Assembly: GCF_023100845.1 (NCBI RefSeq)
Contig: NZ_CP095864.1
Location: 2,976,001-3,040,000, forward strand
Origin: Gordonia sp. PP30
GTDB taxonomy: Bacteria > Actinomycetota > Actinomycetes > Mycobacteriales > Mycobacteriaceae
Reading direction: 5' to 3'
Length of the DNA stretch: 64,000 nt
The position numbers and the translations under genes are program-made. Below, piece after piece: positions 57,728 to 64,000 of this stretch. The stretch's first letter is position 1; each line of letters begins with the position of its first letter. The notes below the pieces were generated by a model that did not search any database, was not told where the DNA came from, and saw only the letters and a program-made list of their open reading frames with translations.

Positions 57728-58030
57728 GTGTTCGGCCGGAAGGCTGCTCAATCTTGCCGACCGCTGTGTCTGATGAACTACGAGGTCGAAGGCACCGGTG
57801 AGGAGTTTGCGTGCGACGGCGCCGGGCTGGTCGCGATCACAGCGGCCGGGGGTACCGCGCCGCAGGTGACGAGCACCACGACGACGGTCACTCCGACGGT
57901 TACCGAGACGACTGTCGAAGAGCAGCCTGCCGATCCGAGCACGTCGTCGACTCTCCCGCCCGGGTGGGACAAGAACGGTGACGGCATGATCGACACCGAC
58001 GTGCCCATCGGGGACGGGCCAGCCGCTTAG
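57728..58030 (+). CDS. Small Thr-rich protein with EF-hand-like motif, uncertain
   Basis: 100 residues from GTG 57728, two bases after the lipoprotein stop; ATG 57773 is an alternative start. A Thr/Val-rich stretch (TSTTTTVTPTVTETTVEE) precedes DKNGDGMIDTD, the Ca2+-binding loop pattern of EF-hand or excalibur-type repeats. It may be expressed as the second gene of a two-gene unit with the lipoprotein. No signal peptide is visible from the chosen start. Confidence 0.4.
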   Translation: MFGRKAAQSCRPLCLMNYEVEGTGEEFACDGAGLVAITAAGGTAPQVTSTTTTVTPTVTETTVEEQPADPSTSSTLPPGWDKNGDGMIDTDVPIGDGPAA

Positions 58031-58422
58031 TCGCCGCGGAACCAGAGTTCCGGGGTGACGTCGAGCGGGATCGACTGCCCGGCGTCGTTGACGGTCAGGG
58101 AGACCGGCAGTGCGCGCCACCGCACCGCGGCGGCCGCCACACCGGAGCCGTCGAGCAGTGCATATTCGGTGATGATCGTGCCCGCCGCGACAGCACCGGC
58201 CGGAATCACCAGGGGCACGGTGGAGCCGATCGACCGCGCCCACGTGACCCCGGCGTCGGTGTAGTCGGCCGGTGTACCCCAGGTCGTGGTCCCAGTGACG
58301 GGCGTCGTGCCGCTCTTGACGAGGGCACCGGTGCTGGTACGCAATCCGATGATGTTGCGGAGCGCGGTCAGCGCTGCGCACCCCGCGCGGCGTTCGGCGT
58401 TGGTCCAGTCGGTGTTAGCCAT
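58027..58422 (-). CDS. Phage structural/tail-associated protein
   Basis: 131 residues from ATG 58422 (MANTDWTNAERRAGC); a longer in-frame start upstream overlaps the previous gene. Beta-strand-rich composition (VTGTTTWGTPADYTDAGVTW), with an LVIPAGAVAAGTIITEYALL segment typical of phage tail-fibre or tail-associated proteins. Last gene of the leftward tail operon, overlapping the plus-strand ORF at its 3' end by four bases. Confidence 0.7.
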   Translation of the reverse strand: MANTDWTNAERRAGCAALTALRNIIGLRTSTGALVKSGTTPVTGTTTWGTPADYTDAGVTWARSIGSTVPLVIPAGAVAAGTIITEYALLDGSGVAAAAVRWRALPVSLTVNDAGQSIPLDVTPELWFRGD

Positions 58423-58424
58423 GA

Positions 58425-58688
58425 TCAGGCTGTCCTTTCGGTGGCGATGTAGAAGCTCTGGCCGCTGATCGCGGTCAAGACGAGGTCGTAGGAGTGGATG
58501 TCGGTGGTGCCGATGGCGCGCAGGTCGAGGACGTCGCCGCGGCGCCGCGCCTGCAAACTCGGGTAGTTGGTGACTGCGCGCCACGCGCTGCCGCGGTCGT
58601 CGCACCAGTCGCGGTCGGCGGCGAACCGGGCTGGCCACCACTGGCCGTCCGGCGGGTCTTCCAGGGTCACATCGAGAACATCAGCCAT
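58425..58688 (-). CDS. Phage protein, 87 residues, unknown
   Basis: Small acidic protein (MADVLDVTLEDPPDGQWWPA) with no recognisable family. It starts inside the end of the glycine-rich tail gene (overlap 22 bases) and ends three bases before the next gene start, so it is part of the coupled tail operon. Confidence 0.65.
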   Translation of the reverse strand: MADVLDVTLEDPPDGQWWPARFAADRDWCDDRGSAWRAVTNYPSLQARRRGDVLDLRAIGTTDIHSYDLVLTAISGQSFYIATERTA

Positions 58689-59734
58689 GCTTGCCCCCGT
58701 CCTCCCGTCGATCCGGATCCGGGCGTGGCCGGCCAGAAGCTACCGCCTCCACCCCGCCCGCCGCCGCCGGGCGTACCGCCGTCAGTGCCGCCGCCGGCCG
58801 CGGAGATCCCCTGGAAGCTGTAGTTGCCGGGAGCTTTGCCGGTCTGTGCACCCGTGACGCCGCCGCCGATCGACTGACCGCTACCACCCGCACCGCCCGA
58901 GCCGGTCACCGTCGCGCCGGACACGGCACCGGCCGGGGTGCGGGCCTGCACGATCGTCGACCCGCCCGCCCCGCCGCCGCCGCCCGGCTGTGGTCCACCG
59001 CTGCCACCTGAGCCGATCGTGACCTGGAGCTGGTGCCACAGGTTGCGGCCGTCGCCACGATCCCACCGCACCGCCGCCCACCCGCCAGCCGGTCCGCCGT
59101 TCCCGTCTCCACCGGGAAAGCCCTGCGCACCAGCGGCGCCGCCACCACCGGCGCCCAGGCAGACGACGTCGATCCACCGGCACCACACAGGGATCGCGAC
59201 GGCGCCTGACGCGGTGACGGCCACCAGCTGTGGCGCCTGATACCGGAATCCGCCGGTGCCGCGCTCACCCGCGAGGGTCTGATCGACGCCGCTCGTGCGC
59301 AGTCGAACGGCGGCGTGGTCGGCGGCGAGGGCCTGCACGCGCGGCGCCATGGCGGCGAGCCGCGCCGCGGCCCGGTCGGTGGCGACCGCCCGCTCGGCCG
59401 GGTGCAGGCCGACCCGCCCTCGCTCGGCCGCGACCGCGCGGTGCTCACCACGCAGCCGGGCGCGGGCGGCGACGCGGTCGGCGGCGAGCACGCGCTCGAC
59501 GATGCGCAGCGGGTCGGCCAGCACCACGGAGGCGGCGTCGCGGGACAGCGCCCGGTCGACCACGCGGGGGCGCGCCCGGACCGCGGCGGTGTCACGGGCC
59601 AGCATGGTCTCGACGATCCGCCGGTGCTCGACCGGCACCCAGCCCAGCACCGGCGCGGGTGGCTCGATCGGTGTCGCCGGGTCGATCCAGCCACGCGGGT
59701 GGCGGGGCGCGGGCTCGATGTCAGTCCACGTCAC
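58667..59734 (-). CDS. Glycine-rich minor tail protein
   Basis: 355 residues from GTG 59734. N-terminal Arg-rich helical region with repeated ~30-residue units (ARDTAAVRARPRVVDRAL, ADRVAARARLRGEHRAV, AERGRVGLHPAERAV), then a C-terminal glycine-rich domain (IVVCLGAGGGG... GGGGRGGGGSFWP) ending in AWLMFSM. This kind of Gly-rich tail is found in phage minor tail proteins. It is probably the host-contacting part of the tail tip. Confidence 0.75.
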   Translation of the reverse strand: MTWTDIEPAPRHPRGWIDPATPIEPPAPVLGWVPVEHRRIVETMLARDTAAVRARPRVVDRALSRDAASVVLADPLRIVERVLAADRVAARARLRGEHRAVAAERGRVGLHPAERAVATDRAAARLAAMAPRVQALAADHAAVRLRTSGVDQTLAGERGTGGFRYQAPQLVAVTASGAVAIPVWCRWIDVVCLGAGGGGAAGAQGFPGGDGNGGPAGGWAAVRWDRGDGRNLWHQLQVTIGSGGSGGPQPGGGGGAGGSTIVQARTPAGAVSGATVTGSGGAGGSGQSIGGGVTGAQTGKAPGNYSFQGISAAGGGTDGGTPGGGGRGGGGSFWPATPGSGSTGGRGQAWLMFSM

Positions 59735-60050
59735 CGGTCACCTCCGCGCCGAGTTGCGCGAGCGCCTCCTCGTGCGTCGTGCCCGGTGCGCAGCGCAGCA
59801 GCGGCGTCATGCCGTTAGCGGGATCACCGTCCGCGTCGATCGGTGTGCCGTACTCGTCGGCGAGGAACACCTCAGTCGGGGCGGGCTCCACGCGGGCGAC
59901 TTTGAAGCCGGACACGATCGGCAGAACGCCCTCGGGTACTGGCATGGCGTCGGCGGGGACTGTGACGAGGACATACCGCCCGTCACCGAGTCGGTACAGG
60001 TTGGTGGCCGGCGCGAACTGCGGAAGTGATTCCGCGATGAGTTCAGTCAT
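59721..60050 (-). CDS. Phage protein, 109 residues, unknown
   Basis: MTELIAESLPQFAPATNLYRL start; compact and acidic, no recognised family. It overlaps the next gene by 14 bases and lies 9 bases after the preceding tail gene, within the operon. Confidence 0.65.
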   Translation of the reverse strand: MTELIAESLPQFAPATNLYRLGDGRYVLVTVPADAMPVPEGVLPIVSGFKVARVEPAPTEVFLADEYGTPIDADGDPANGMTPLLRCAPGTTHEEALAQLGAEVTGDVD

Positions 60051-60059
60051 GGTTGTGTC

Positions 60060-62087
60060 CTACCGGTAGAAGATGATCCCGAGGCCGGCGCCACCAGCAC
60101 CACCGGATCCGGATGTGCCGTTGCCGTATCCGGCAGTGCCTCGGCCGCCACCGCCGCCACCTCCGCCACCAGGAAACCCGCCCGCACCACCCTGGCCGCC
60201 GTTCTTCCCCGTCGCGAATGTCACATTGACAATTCCGCCACCTCCACCGCCTCCGGCACCCCCACCGCCACAGGGCACTTGCCCACCAGCGTTCGATCCG
60301 GCGGTGCCTGGGCCGCCATCCCGGCCCGATACGCCGACAGTGCCAGCTGTTCCGCCCCCGCCGCCAGCCGCAGCAGCCGAAGCCGATCCCGAATATCCCG
60401 CAGTAGGACCCCCACCGCTTCCTGCACCAGCACCCCCGGCACCGCCATTACCGGCCTGCGAGTTGCTCCCCGTATACCCGAATTGCGTCGCCATAGCGCC
60501 AGCGCCACCAGGAATCGCTTCCATCAAGACTGGCCCACTCGGGCCATTCGAGCGGAATTGCGTCGCCTGGCCAGATACGCCGACCGTGACGTGAAGCGAA
60601 GTGAAGGCGCCTGCATCCAGCGCCTGCACCTTGTGTCCCCCGCCGAGGCCACCGGCACCACCCCCATCGCCCCCGGCGGCACCGTTGCCACCAGATGCGA
60701 TCCCCACCACGATCACCTCAGTGGTTCCCGCTGGCTTCGTCCACGTCGTTGAGGACGTGATGTTGACCCGCGTGTATCCGTCGCCGCCGACGAGTGAGCG
60801 GACAGCGGCCATCGTGTCGAACACGCTCTGGTCGGCGCCGGTCGAGCTACCACCTGCCCAGCCTTCGACGATGCCCGTGCCGATTGCGGTGGCCGTCGAC
60901 TGCGCCGCCTGCACGTTGGTCGTCGTGGTGGACTGCCAGCCGAGCAGGCCGGTGAACCAGTCCGCGACCCCAGCCACCGCAGAGTTGATCGGGGTCACCA
61001 CGAGCCCGTTGAGGATGTCGGCGATCTGCTGGAGCATGGTCCGCAACTGCGCGATGCTCGCGCCAGCCAATGTCGGAAGCGGCGAGGACACAGACCCGCC
61101 GGACAGGATGGTCTTCAGCTGTGCCGCGAACTCGGTCACGTCGGCGATCGCGTCTGTGATCTCGGTGCGCGCGCGGCCGGTCAGCTTCTCGATCAGGCTC
61201 TTGATCCAGCCCACCGCTGCCGCCACGTCCGCGCCCAACGCGGCCAGGGCCGCGGTCAGCCCCGACACCCACTCCTGCGGAAGCGACTGCCGCGTCGACG
61301 TCCAGTCGACGTCATCCACCCACACCGCGCCGGCAGAGCATTCCTCGTCCACACGCAGTAGCGTCCGGCCCGCGACACACCCGGCCGGGCCCGTCGCCGA
61401 CCCCGAGAGTTTCGTCCAGTCCGCGGTCCCAGAGATCACGATCGACGCGACCTCGGTTTCGCCGATCACCGTGCGGGCCGAGTCGTACCAGCGCACCAGC
61501 AGCCGCACCCGGCCGCCCGCGGACACGACATCCCGCCACGACGCCCACGCCTCCAGCGCCGTCACCTCACCCGGATCGATCTCCGCCTCGGGGTCCGACA
61601 GGCGCAGGCCCCGCGCGCCGGCGCAGTCGAAGCGCGCCGAGCCCGCCGGGATACCGGGCGCCACCGTCCGGTACACGTCCGAATCCCACGCCCAGCCCGA
61701 CCCGGACACGATCGTCTCCGGCGCGTCGAAGCTGCCAGCGGCGAGCAGAGCGCGGGGCGAGCTGGTCAGCCGCGACAGGTCGACCTTCGCGAACGACGCG
61801 ATCGCGCCGACGACGTCGCCGAGGATCGGGACTTCGCCGATGAGGTCGATGAACGGCCCGAAGTCGCCGGTCAAGGCGGACACGATCGCGTTCTGCAACG
61901 ACCGCAGCACTTCGAGGGGGAATCCTACGTCGGCGAACGTGGGGCGCCAGTTCCCTTCGATCCAGTCCTTCATCTGCTGCTCGGTGAGGCCGTAGAAGCC
62001 GGACAGGTCGGGGGCGAGTTCGGACGGCGGCTGGTTGGCGACGATCGAATACGGCGAGAGGGCGGGCAGGCCGCCGGGCAGAGTCAC
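60060..62087 (-). CDS. Large glycine-rich phage tail protein
   Basis: 675 residues from GTG 62087 (VTLPGGLPALSPYSI), overlapping the upstream stop by GTGA-type coupling. N-terminal ~200 residues resemble a carbohydrate/galactose-binding-like beta module (WVDDVDWTSTRQ), the middle has long helical stretches (~270-360), and the C-terminal ~200 residues are very Gly-rich, ending in LGIIFYR. A tail fibre or minor tail protein binding the host surface is the likely role. Confidence 0.75.
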   Translation of the reverse strand: MTLPGGLPALSPYSIVANQPPSELAPDLSGFYGLTEQQMKDWIEGNWRPTFADVGFPLEVLRSLQNAIVSALTGDFGPFIDLIGEVPILGDVVGAIASFAKVDLSRLTSSPRALLAAGSFDAPETIVSGSGWAWDSDVYRTVAPGIPAGSARFDCAGARGLRLSDPEAEIDPGEVTALEAWASWRDVVSAGGRVRLLVRWYDSARTVIGETEVASIVISGTADWTKLSGSATGPAGCVAGRTLLRVDEECSAGAVWVDDVDWTSTRQSLPQEWVSGLTAALAALGADVAAAVGWIKSLIEKLTGRARTEITDAIADVTEFAAQLKTILSGGSVSSPLPTLAGASIAQLRTMLQQIADILNGLVVTPINSAVAGVADWFTGLLGWQSTTTTNVQAAQSTATAIGTGIVEGWAGGSSTGADQSVFDTMAAVRSLVGGDGYTRVNITSSTTWTKPAGTTEVIVVGIASGGNGAAGGDGGGAGGLGGGHKVQALDAGAFTSLHVTVGVSGQATQFRSNGPSGPVLMEAIPGGAGAMATQFGYTGSNSQAGNGGAGGAGAGSGGGPTAGYSGSASAAAAGGGGGTAGTVGVSGRDGGPGTAGSNAGGQVPCGGGGAGGGGGGGIVNVTFATGKNGGQGGAGGFPGGGGGGGGGRGTAGYGNGTSGSGGAGGAGLGIIFYR

Positions 62088-62491
62088 CGGGAGTCCTCCG
62101 GGTGGTGTTTGGCGATGACGTCGGTGGCCCATTCGATCGCGGCGTCGACCTTGCCGTTGGTGCGGGCGTCGGCGTCGCGGCGCAGCTTGTTCTCGGTGCG
62201 CAGTTCGTCGCCGATCCTCGACGCCTTGTCGTCCACCCGGGTCACCAGCTTGGTCAGTGCCCGCACCTCGTCGCGCAGTACGTCGATGTCGTCGCGCAGG
62301 TTGGAGGTGTGGGTGTTCTCCACCTGCTCGCGGACCACGCGCATGTCCTCGGCCGTCTGGACGGCGTGCTGGCCGTTCGCTTTCGCCCGGCGCAGGCCGA
62401 GAATGCCGGCGACGGCACCGATGATCGCCGGGAGCGCGAGGAGGAACCAGACGATCACCTCGCGCCAGTCGTCGACGTTCACGTCCCTCAC
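62084..62491 (-). CDS. Membrane-anchored coiled-coil phage protein
   Basis: 135 residues from GTG 62491, which overlaps the holin stop (GTGA). An N-terminal membrane segment (VIVWFLLALPAIIGAVAGIL) is followed by charged helices with heptad-like spacing (EDMRVVREQVENTHTSNLRDDI, ALTKLVTRVDDKASRI), so a single-span protein with a coiled-coil domain. Possibly a second holin or a pinholin partner. Confidence 0.65.
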   Translation of the reverse strand: MRDVNVDDWREVIVWFLLALPAIIGAVAGILGLRRAKANGQHAVQTAEDMRVVREQVENTHTSNLRDDIDVLRDEVRALTKLVTRVDDKASRIGDELRTENKLRRDADARTNGKVDAAIEWATDVIAKHHPEDSR

Positions 62492-62685
62492 TCCGGCTCG
62501 TCTCCGTGATGCCTGGCGGACGGGGTGTTGACGGCGGCCATCGCGAAGCCGCCGGTGCCCAGGACCGCGGAGCCGAGGGCAAGCCACATCGCGACCTCGG
62601 TGTCAGCGAGGACACCGTAGGCGACGAGGATCGGCAGTGCGGCGGTGAGCACCAGGTAGATGCGCTGCCGGACCGCCGGGGTCAC
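62488..62685 (-). CDS. Putative holin
   Basis: 65 residues, GTG start overlapping the amidase stop (GTGA). Two membrane stretches (YLVLTAALPILVAYGVLA and MWLALGSAVLGTGGFAMAAV) with a short charged C-terminus, the two-span pattern of small actinophage holins. Its place between endolysin and tail genes supports it. Confidence 0.7.
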   Translation of the reverse strand: MTPAVRQRIYLVLTAALPILVAYGVLADTEVAMWLALGSAVLGTGGFAMAAVNTPSARHHGDEPE

Positions 62686-63431
62686 TTCTTGGCCTTCGGA
62701 TCGACGAAGCCGTCGACGCCGAGTTTGGCGCCGAGCGCAGCGACGGCGTCGACCAGGGTGCGGCCGCCGAGCTGCGGCCAGCCGGGATACTCACCGGGCT
62801 TCGGGCTGCCGGTCAGCTGCGCCTTGATGTCCTGCTCGGGGGTCAGTGCCATGGTTCCTCCACTGGTCGGGGTACCGGTCTTCAGCCGGGTCTGCTCTCG
62901 CGCCACGTCGGCGCGGAAGATGGTCATGTCGATGGCGCCGGGGTCCCACTTGCCCTGCGCCGCACCCGCCCACTCTTTGTGGCCGATGACGTGGGTGGCG
63001 GGCTGGCCGAGCTTGTTGAGGATCGCCGCGACACCGGTGACGTACGCGTTGTACTGGGCGTCGGGCCACGAGCTGCGGTGCGGGCGGCCCGGCGAGCCGC
63101 CGCCGTCGTTCGCGGCCTCGATGCCGATGGTCACCTGGTTCGCGTTGTTGGCGGGCAGTCCCGGGTAGGAGCCCTGTCCGGCGTGCCAGGCGATCCCGAC
63201 ACCGCACACGGTGAACTTGCCGTCGCGGCCGAGGTGGAGCTGGGAGCACAGGCCGAGTTCGGGATGGTGCGCGATCGAGTTCGCTGTCGCCGAGTTGGAG
63301 CCGGTGTGGTGGGCGACGACACCCCAGATGGCGCCGAAGTCGCCGTGACCTCGGTCCATCGCGCCGGGCAAGACATCGACTTTGAGGCCCGCGGCGCGCA
63401 GCACCTCGGCAAGCCAGATCGGATCGGACAT
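62682..63431 (-). CDS. Endolysin: N-acetylmuramoyl-L-alanine amidase
   Basis: 249 residues of the Amidase_2 (PGRP-like) family, which cuts the amide between MurNAc and L-Ala of peptidoglycan at lysis. Zinc ligands are seen at His41/42 (HHTGSN), His151 (HVIGHKEW) and Asp163 (GKWDPG), with Glu105 near (TIGIEAAN). The C-terminal ~70 residues carry a PGYPGWPQLGG-type wall-binding region. It overlaps the holin by four bases. Confidence 0.92.
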   Translation of the reverse strand: MSDPIWLAEVLRAAGLKVDVLPGAMDRGHGDFGAIWGVVAHHTGSNSATANSIAHHPELGLCSQLHLGRDGKFTVCGVGIAWHAGQGSYPGLPANNANQVTIGIEAANDGGGSPGRPHRSSWPDAQYNAYVTGVAAILNKLGQPATHVIGHKEWAGAAQGKWDPGAIDMTIFRADVAREQTRLKTGTPTSGGTMALTPEQDIKAQLTGSPKPGEYPGWPQLGGRTLVDAVAALGAKLGVDGFVDPKAKK

Positions 63432-63432
63432 G

Positions 63433-63828
63433 TCAGTTCTCCTTCATCACGGGGGTTTCGGGTCGGAGGTCCCCGGCGGCGCGGCGGCGGGCGACCTCGG
63501 CGGCGTACGCCTCGCGCTGCTCGCGGACCGCGCGCCGGATCCGTTCGGCGGGGGTCTCGGTCTCGGTGTGGGCGTCGTCGTAGATCCAGGTGCCGAGAGG
63601 CCGGTCGTCGGCGGGCGGCCGGTAGTGCTTGATCGCCAGGTCGGGGCAGATCCGGACGCCGGCTTCGATCTGGTGCCGGGCGACTTCAAGGTAGTAGCCA
63701 GGATCCATGATCAGTGGGGCGCCGACGACCATCGGCAGCGCCACGAAGGTGACCGACAGTCCCTGGATCATCTGGTCCAGCTCGTCGTCGGTGAGCGCGT
63801 CGAACGGCGTGGTGCACAGGTCGCACAT
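63433..63828 (-). CDS. Phage protein, 131 residues, unknown
   Basis: Begins MCDLCTTPFDALTDDE and ends in Glu/Lys-rich residues (TPVMKEN). The two N-terminal Cys (CDLC) could bind a metal. A hydrophobic segment (LSVTFVALPMVVGAPLIM) is too short to call a membrane anchor. It ends two bases before the amidase start and likely belongs to its operon. No family recognised. Confidence 0.6.
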   Translation of the reverse strand: MCDLCTTPFDALTDDELDQMIQGLSVTFVALPMVVGAPLIMDPGYYLEVARHQIEAGVRICPDLAIKHYRPPADDRPLGTWIYDDAHTETETPAERIRRAVREQREAYAAEVARRRAAGDLRPETPVMKEN

Positions 63829-63829
63829 G

Positions 63830-63967
63830 TCAGGCCTCCCACGCGGGATAGCCGACCGCGCACACCCGGCAGATCAGGCCGCGGCGGCGGGAGAACCACC
63901 ACAGGGCGATCAGGCCCCGCGGCTGCCGGAACTGCGTGCACTCCGGATCGGTGCGACGATGTTTCAT
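63830..63967 (-). CDS. Small Cys-containing phage protein
   Basis: 45 residues from ATG 63967 (ATG 63973 also in frame), starting MKHRRTDPECTQFRQ and containing ICRVC near the end, a possible single zinc knuckle. GGGAG lies at about 63976, eight bases before the chosen ATG. Its stop is one base from the next start. Too short for a family assignment. Confidence 0.5.
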   Translation of the reverse strand: MKHRRTDPECTQFRQPRGLIALWWFSRRRGLICRVCAVGYPAWEA

Positions 63968-64000
63968 CCCCATACTCCCAGGTCTTTCGCTGCTTCGGCC

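Larger units (their letters stand above)
57190..64000. mobile_element. Prophage, left part (continues beyond window)
   Basis: From the comEC junction to the window end, the genes are phage-type: a lipoprotein and a small secreted-looking protein on the plus strand, then on the minus strand tail, holin and amidase genes with GTGA overlaps. Amidase and glycine-rich tail proteins are of the kind seen in actinophages. No integrase or repressor is within the window, so these must be further right. Confidence 0.82.

Overview
The window is high-GC actinobacterial chromosome, most likely from the Mycobacteriales (Gordonia-like). From memory, the backbone gene order matches the nirA-cysH-che1 / cysA-cysW-cysT-subI / lepA / rpsT-holA-comEC stretch of Mycobacterium tuberculosis. 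No database search was run; every assignment is by reading sequence and motifs.

Left flank (1-5215): sulfate assimilation genes nirA (5' end outside the window), cysH, cysD, cysN and a sirohydrochlorin chelatase, tightly packed and overlapping. They convert sulfate to APS, sulfite and sulfide and supply siroheme to NirA.

Defence island (about 5220-37350): an interrupted HhH-like gene; a 2143-residue DUF4011/SF1 helicase/Vsr-like nuclease/DUF3320 protein (Hhe-type) with a transglutaminase-like N-terminal region; then a complete type 2 BREX (phage growth limitation) locus pglW-pglX-[three extra genes]-pglY-pglZ-brxD-brxHI. The three extra genes encode a uracil-DNA-glycosylase-like fusion protein, an unrecognised 509-residue protein and a two-motif phospholipase-D-family protein. 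They overlap or nearly touch each other and pglX, so they look like a built-in module. A frameshifted RelE-like remnant closes the island.

Middle backbone (37512-57190): an acyl-CoA synthetase with a palindromic operator, a beta-propeller lipoprotein, the sulfate ABC importer (subI-cysT-cysW-cysA), small membrane proteins, an M3 peptidase, a PLP aminotransferase divergent from a MarR regulator with two matching operators, a duplicated intergenic repeat, lepA, an alpha/beta hydrolase, a secreted DUF4189 protein, a sulfotransferase, rpsT, holA, an HD protein and the 3' part of comEC.

Right end (about 57190-64000): one end of a prophage integrated inside comEC. It carries a lipoprotein gene near the junction and leftward genes for lysis (amidase, holin) and glycine-rich minor tail proteins. 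The rest of the prophage and the other half of comEC lie outside the window. Short G+C-rich repeats have inserted in frame into at least four genes (cysH, cysD, cysW, hydrolase), which appears to be a trait of this genome.
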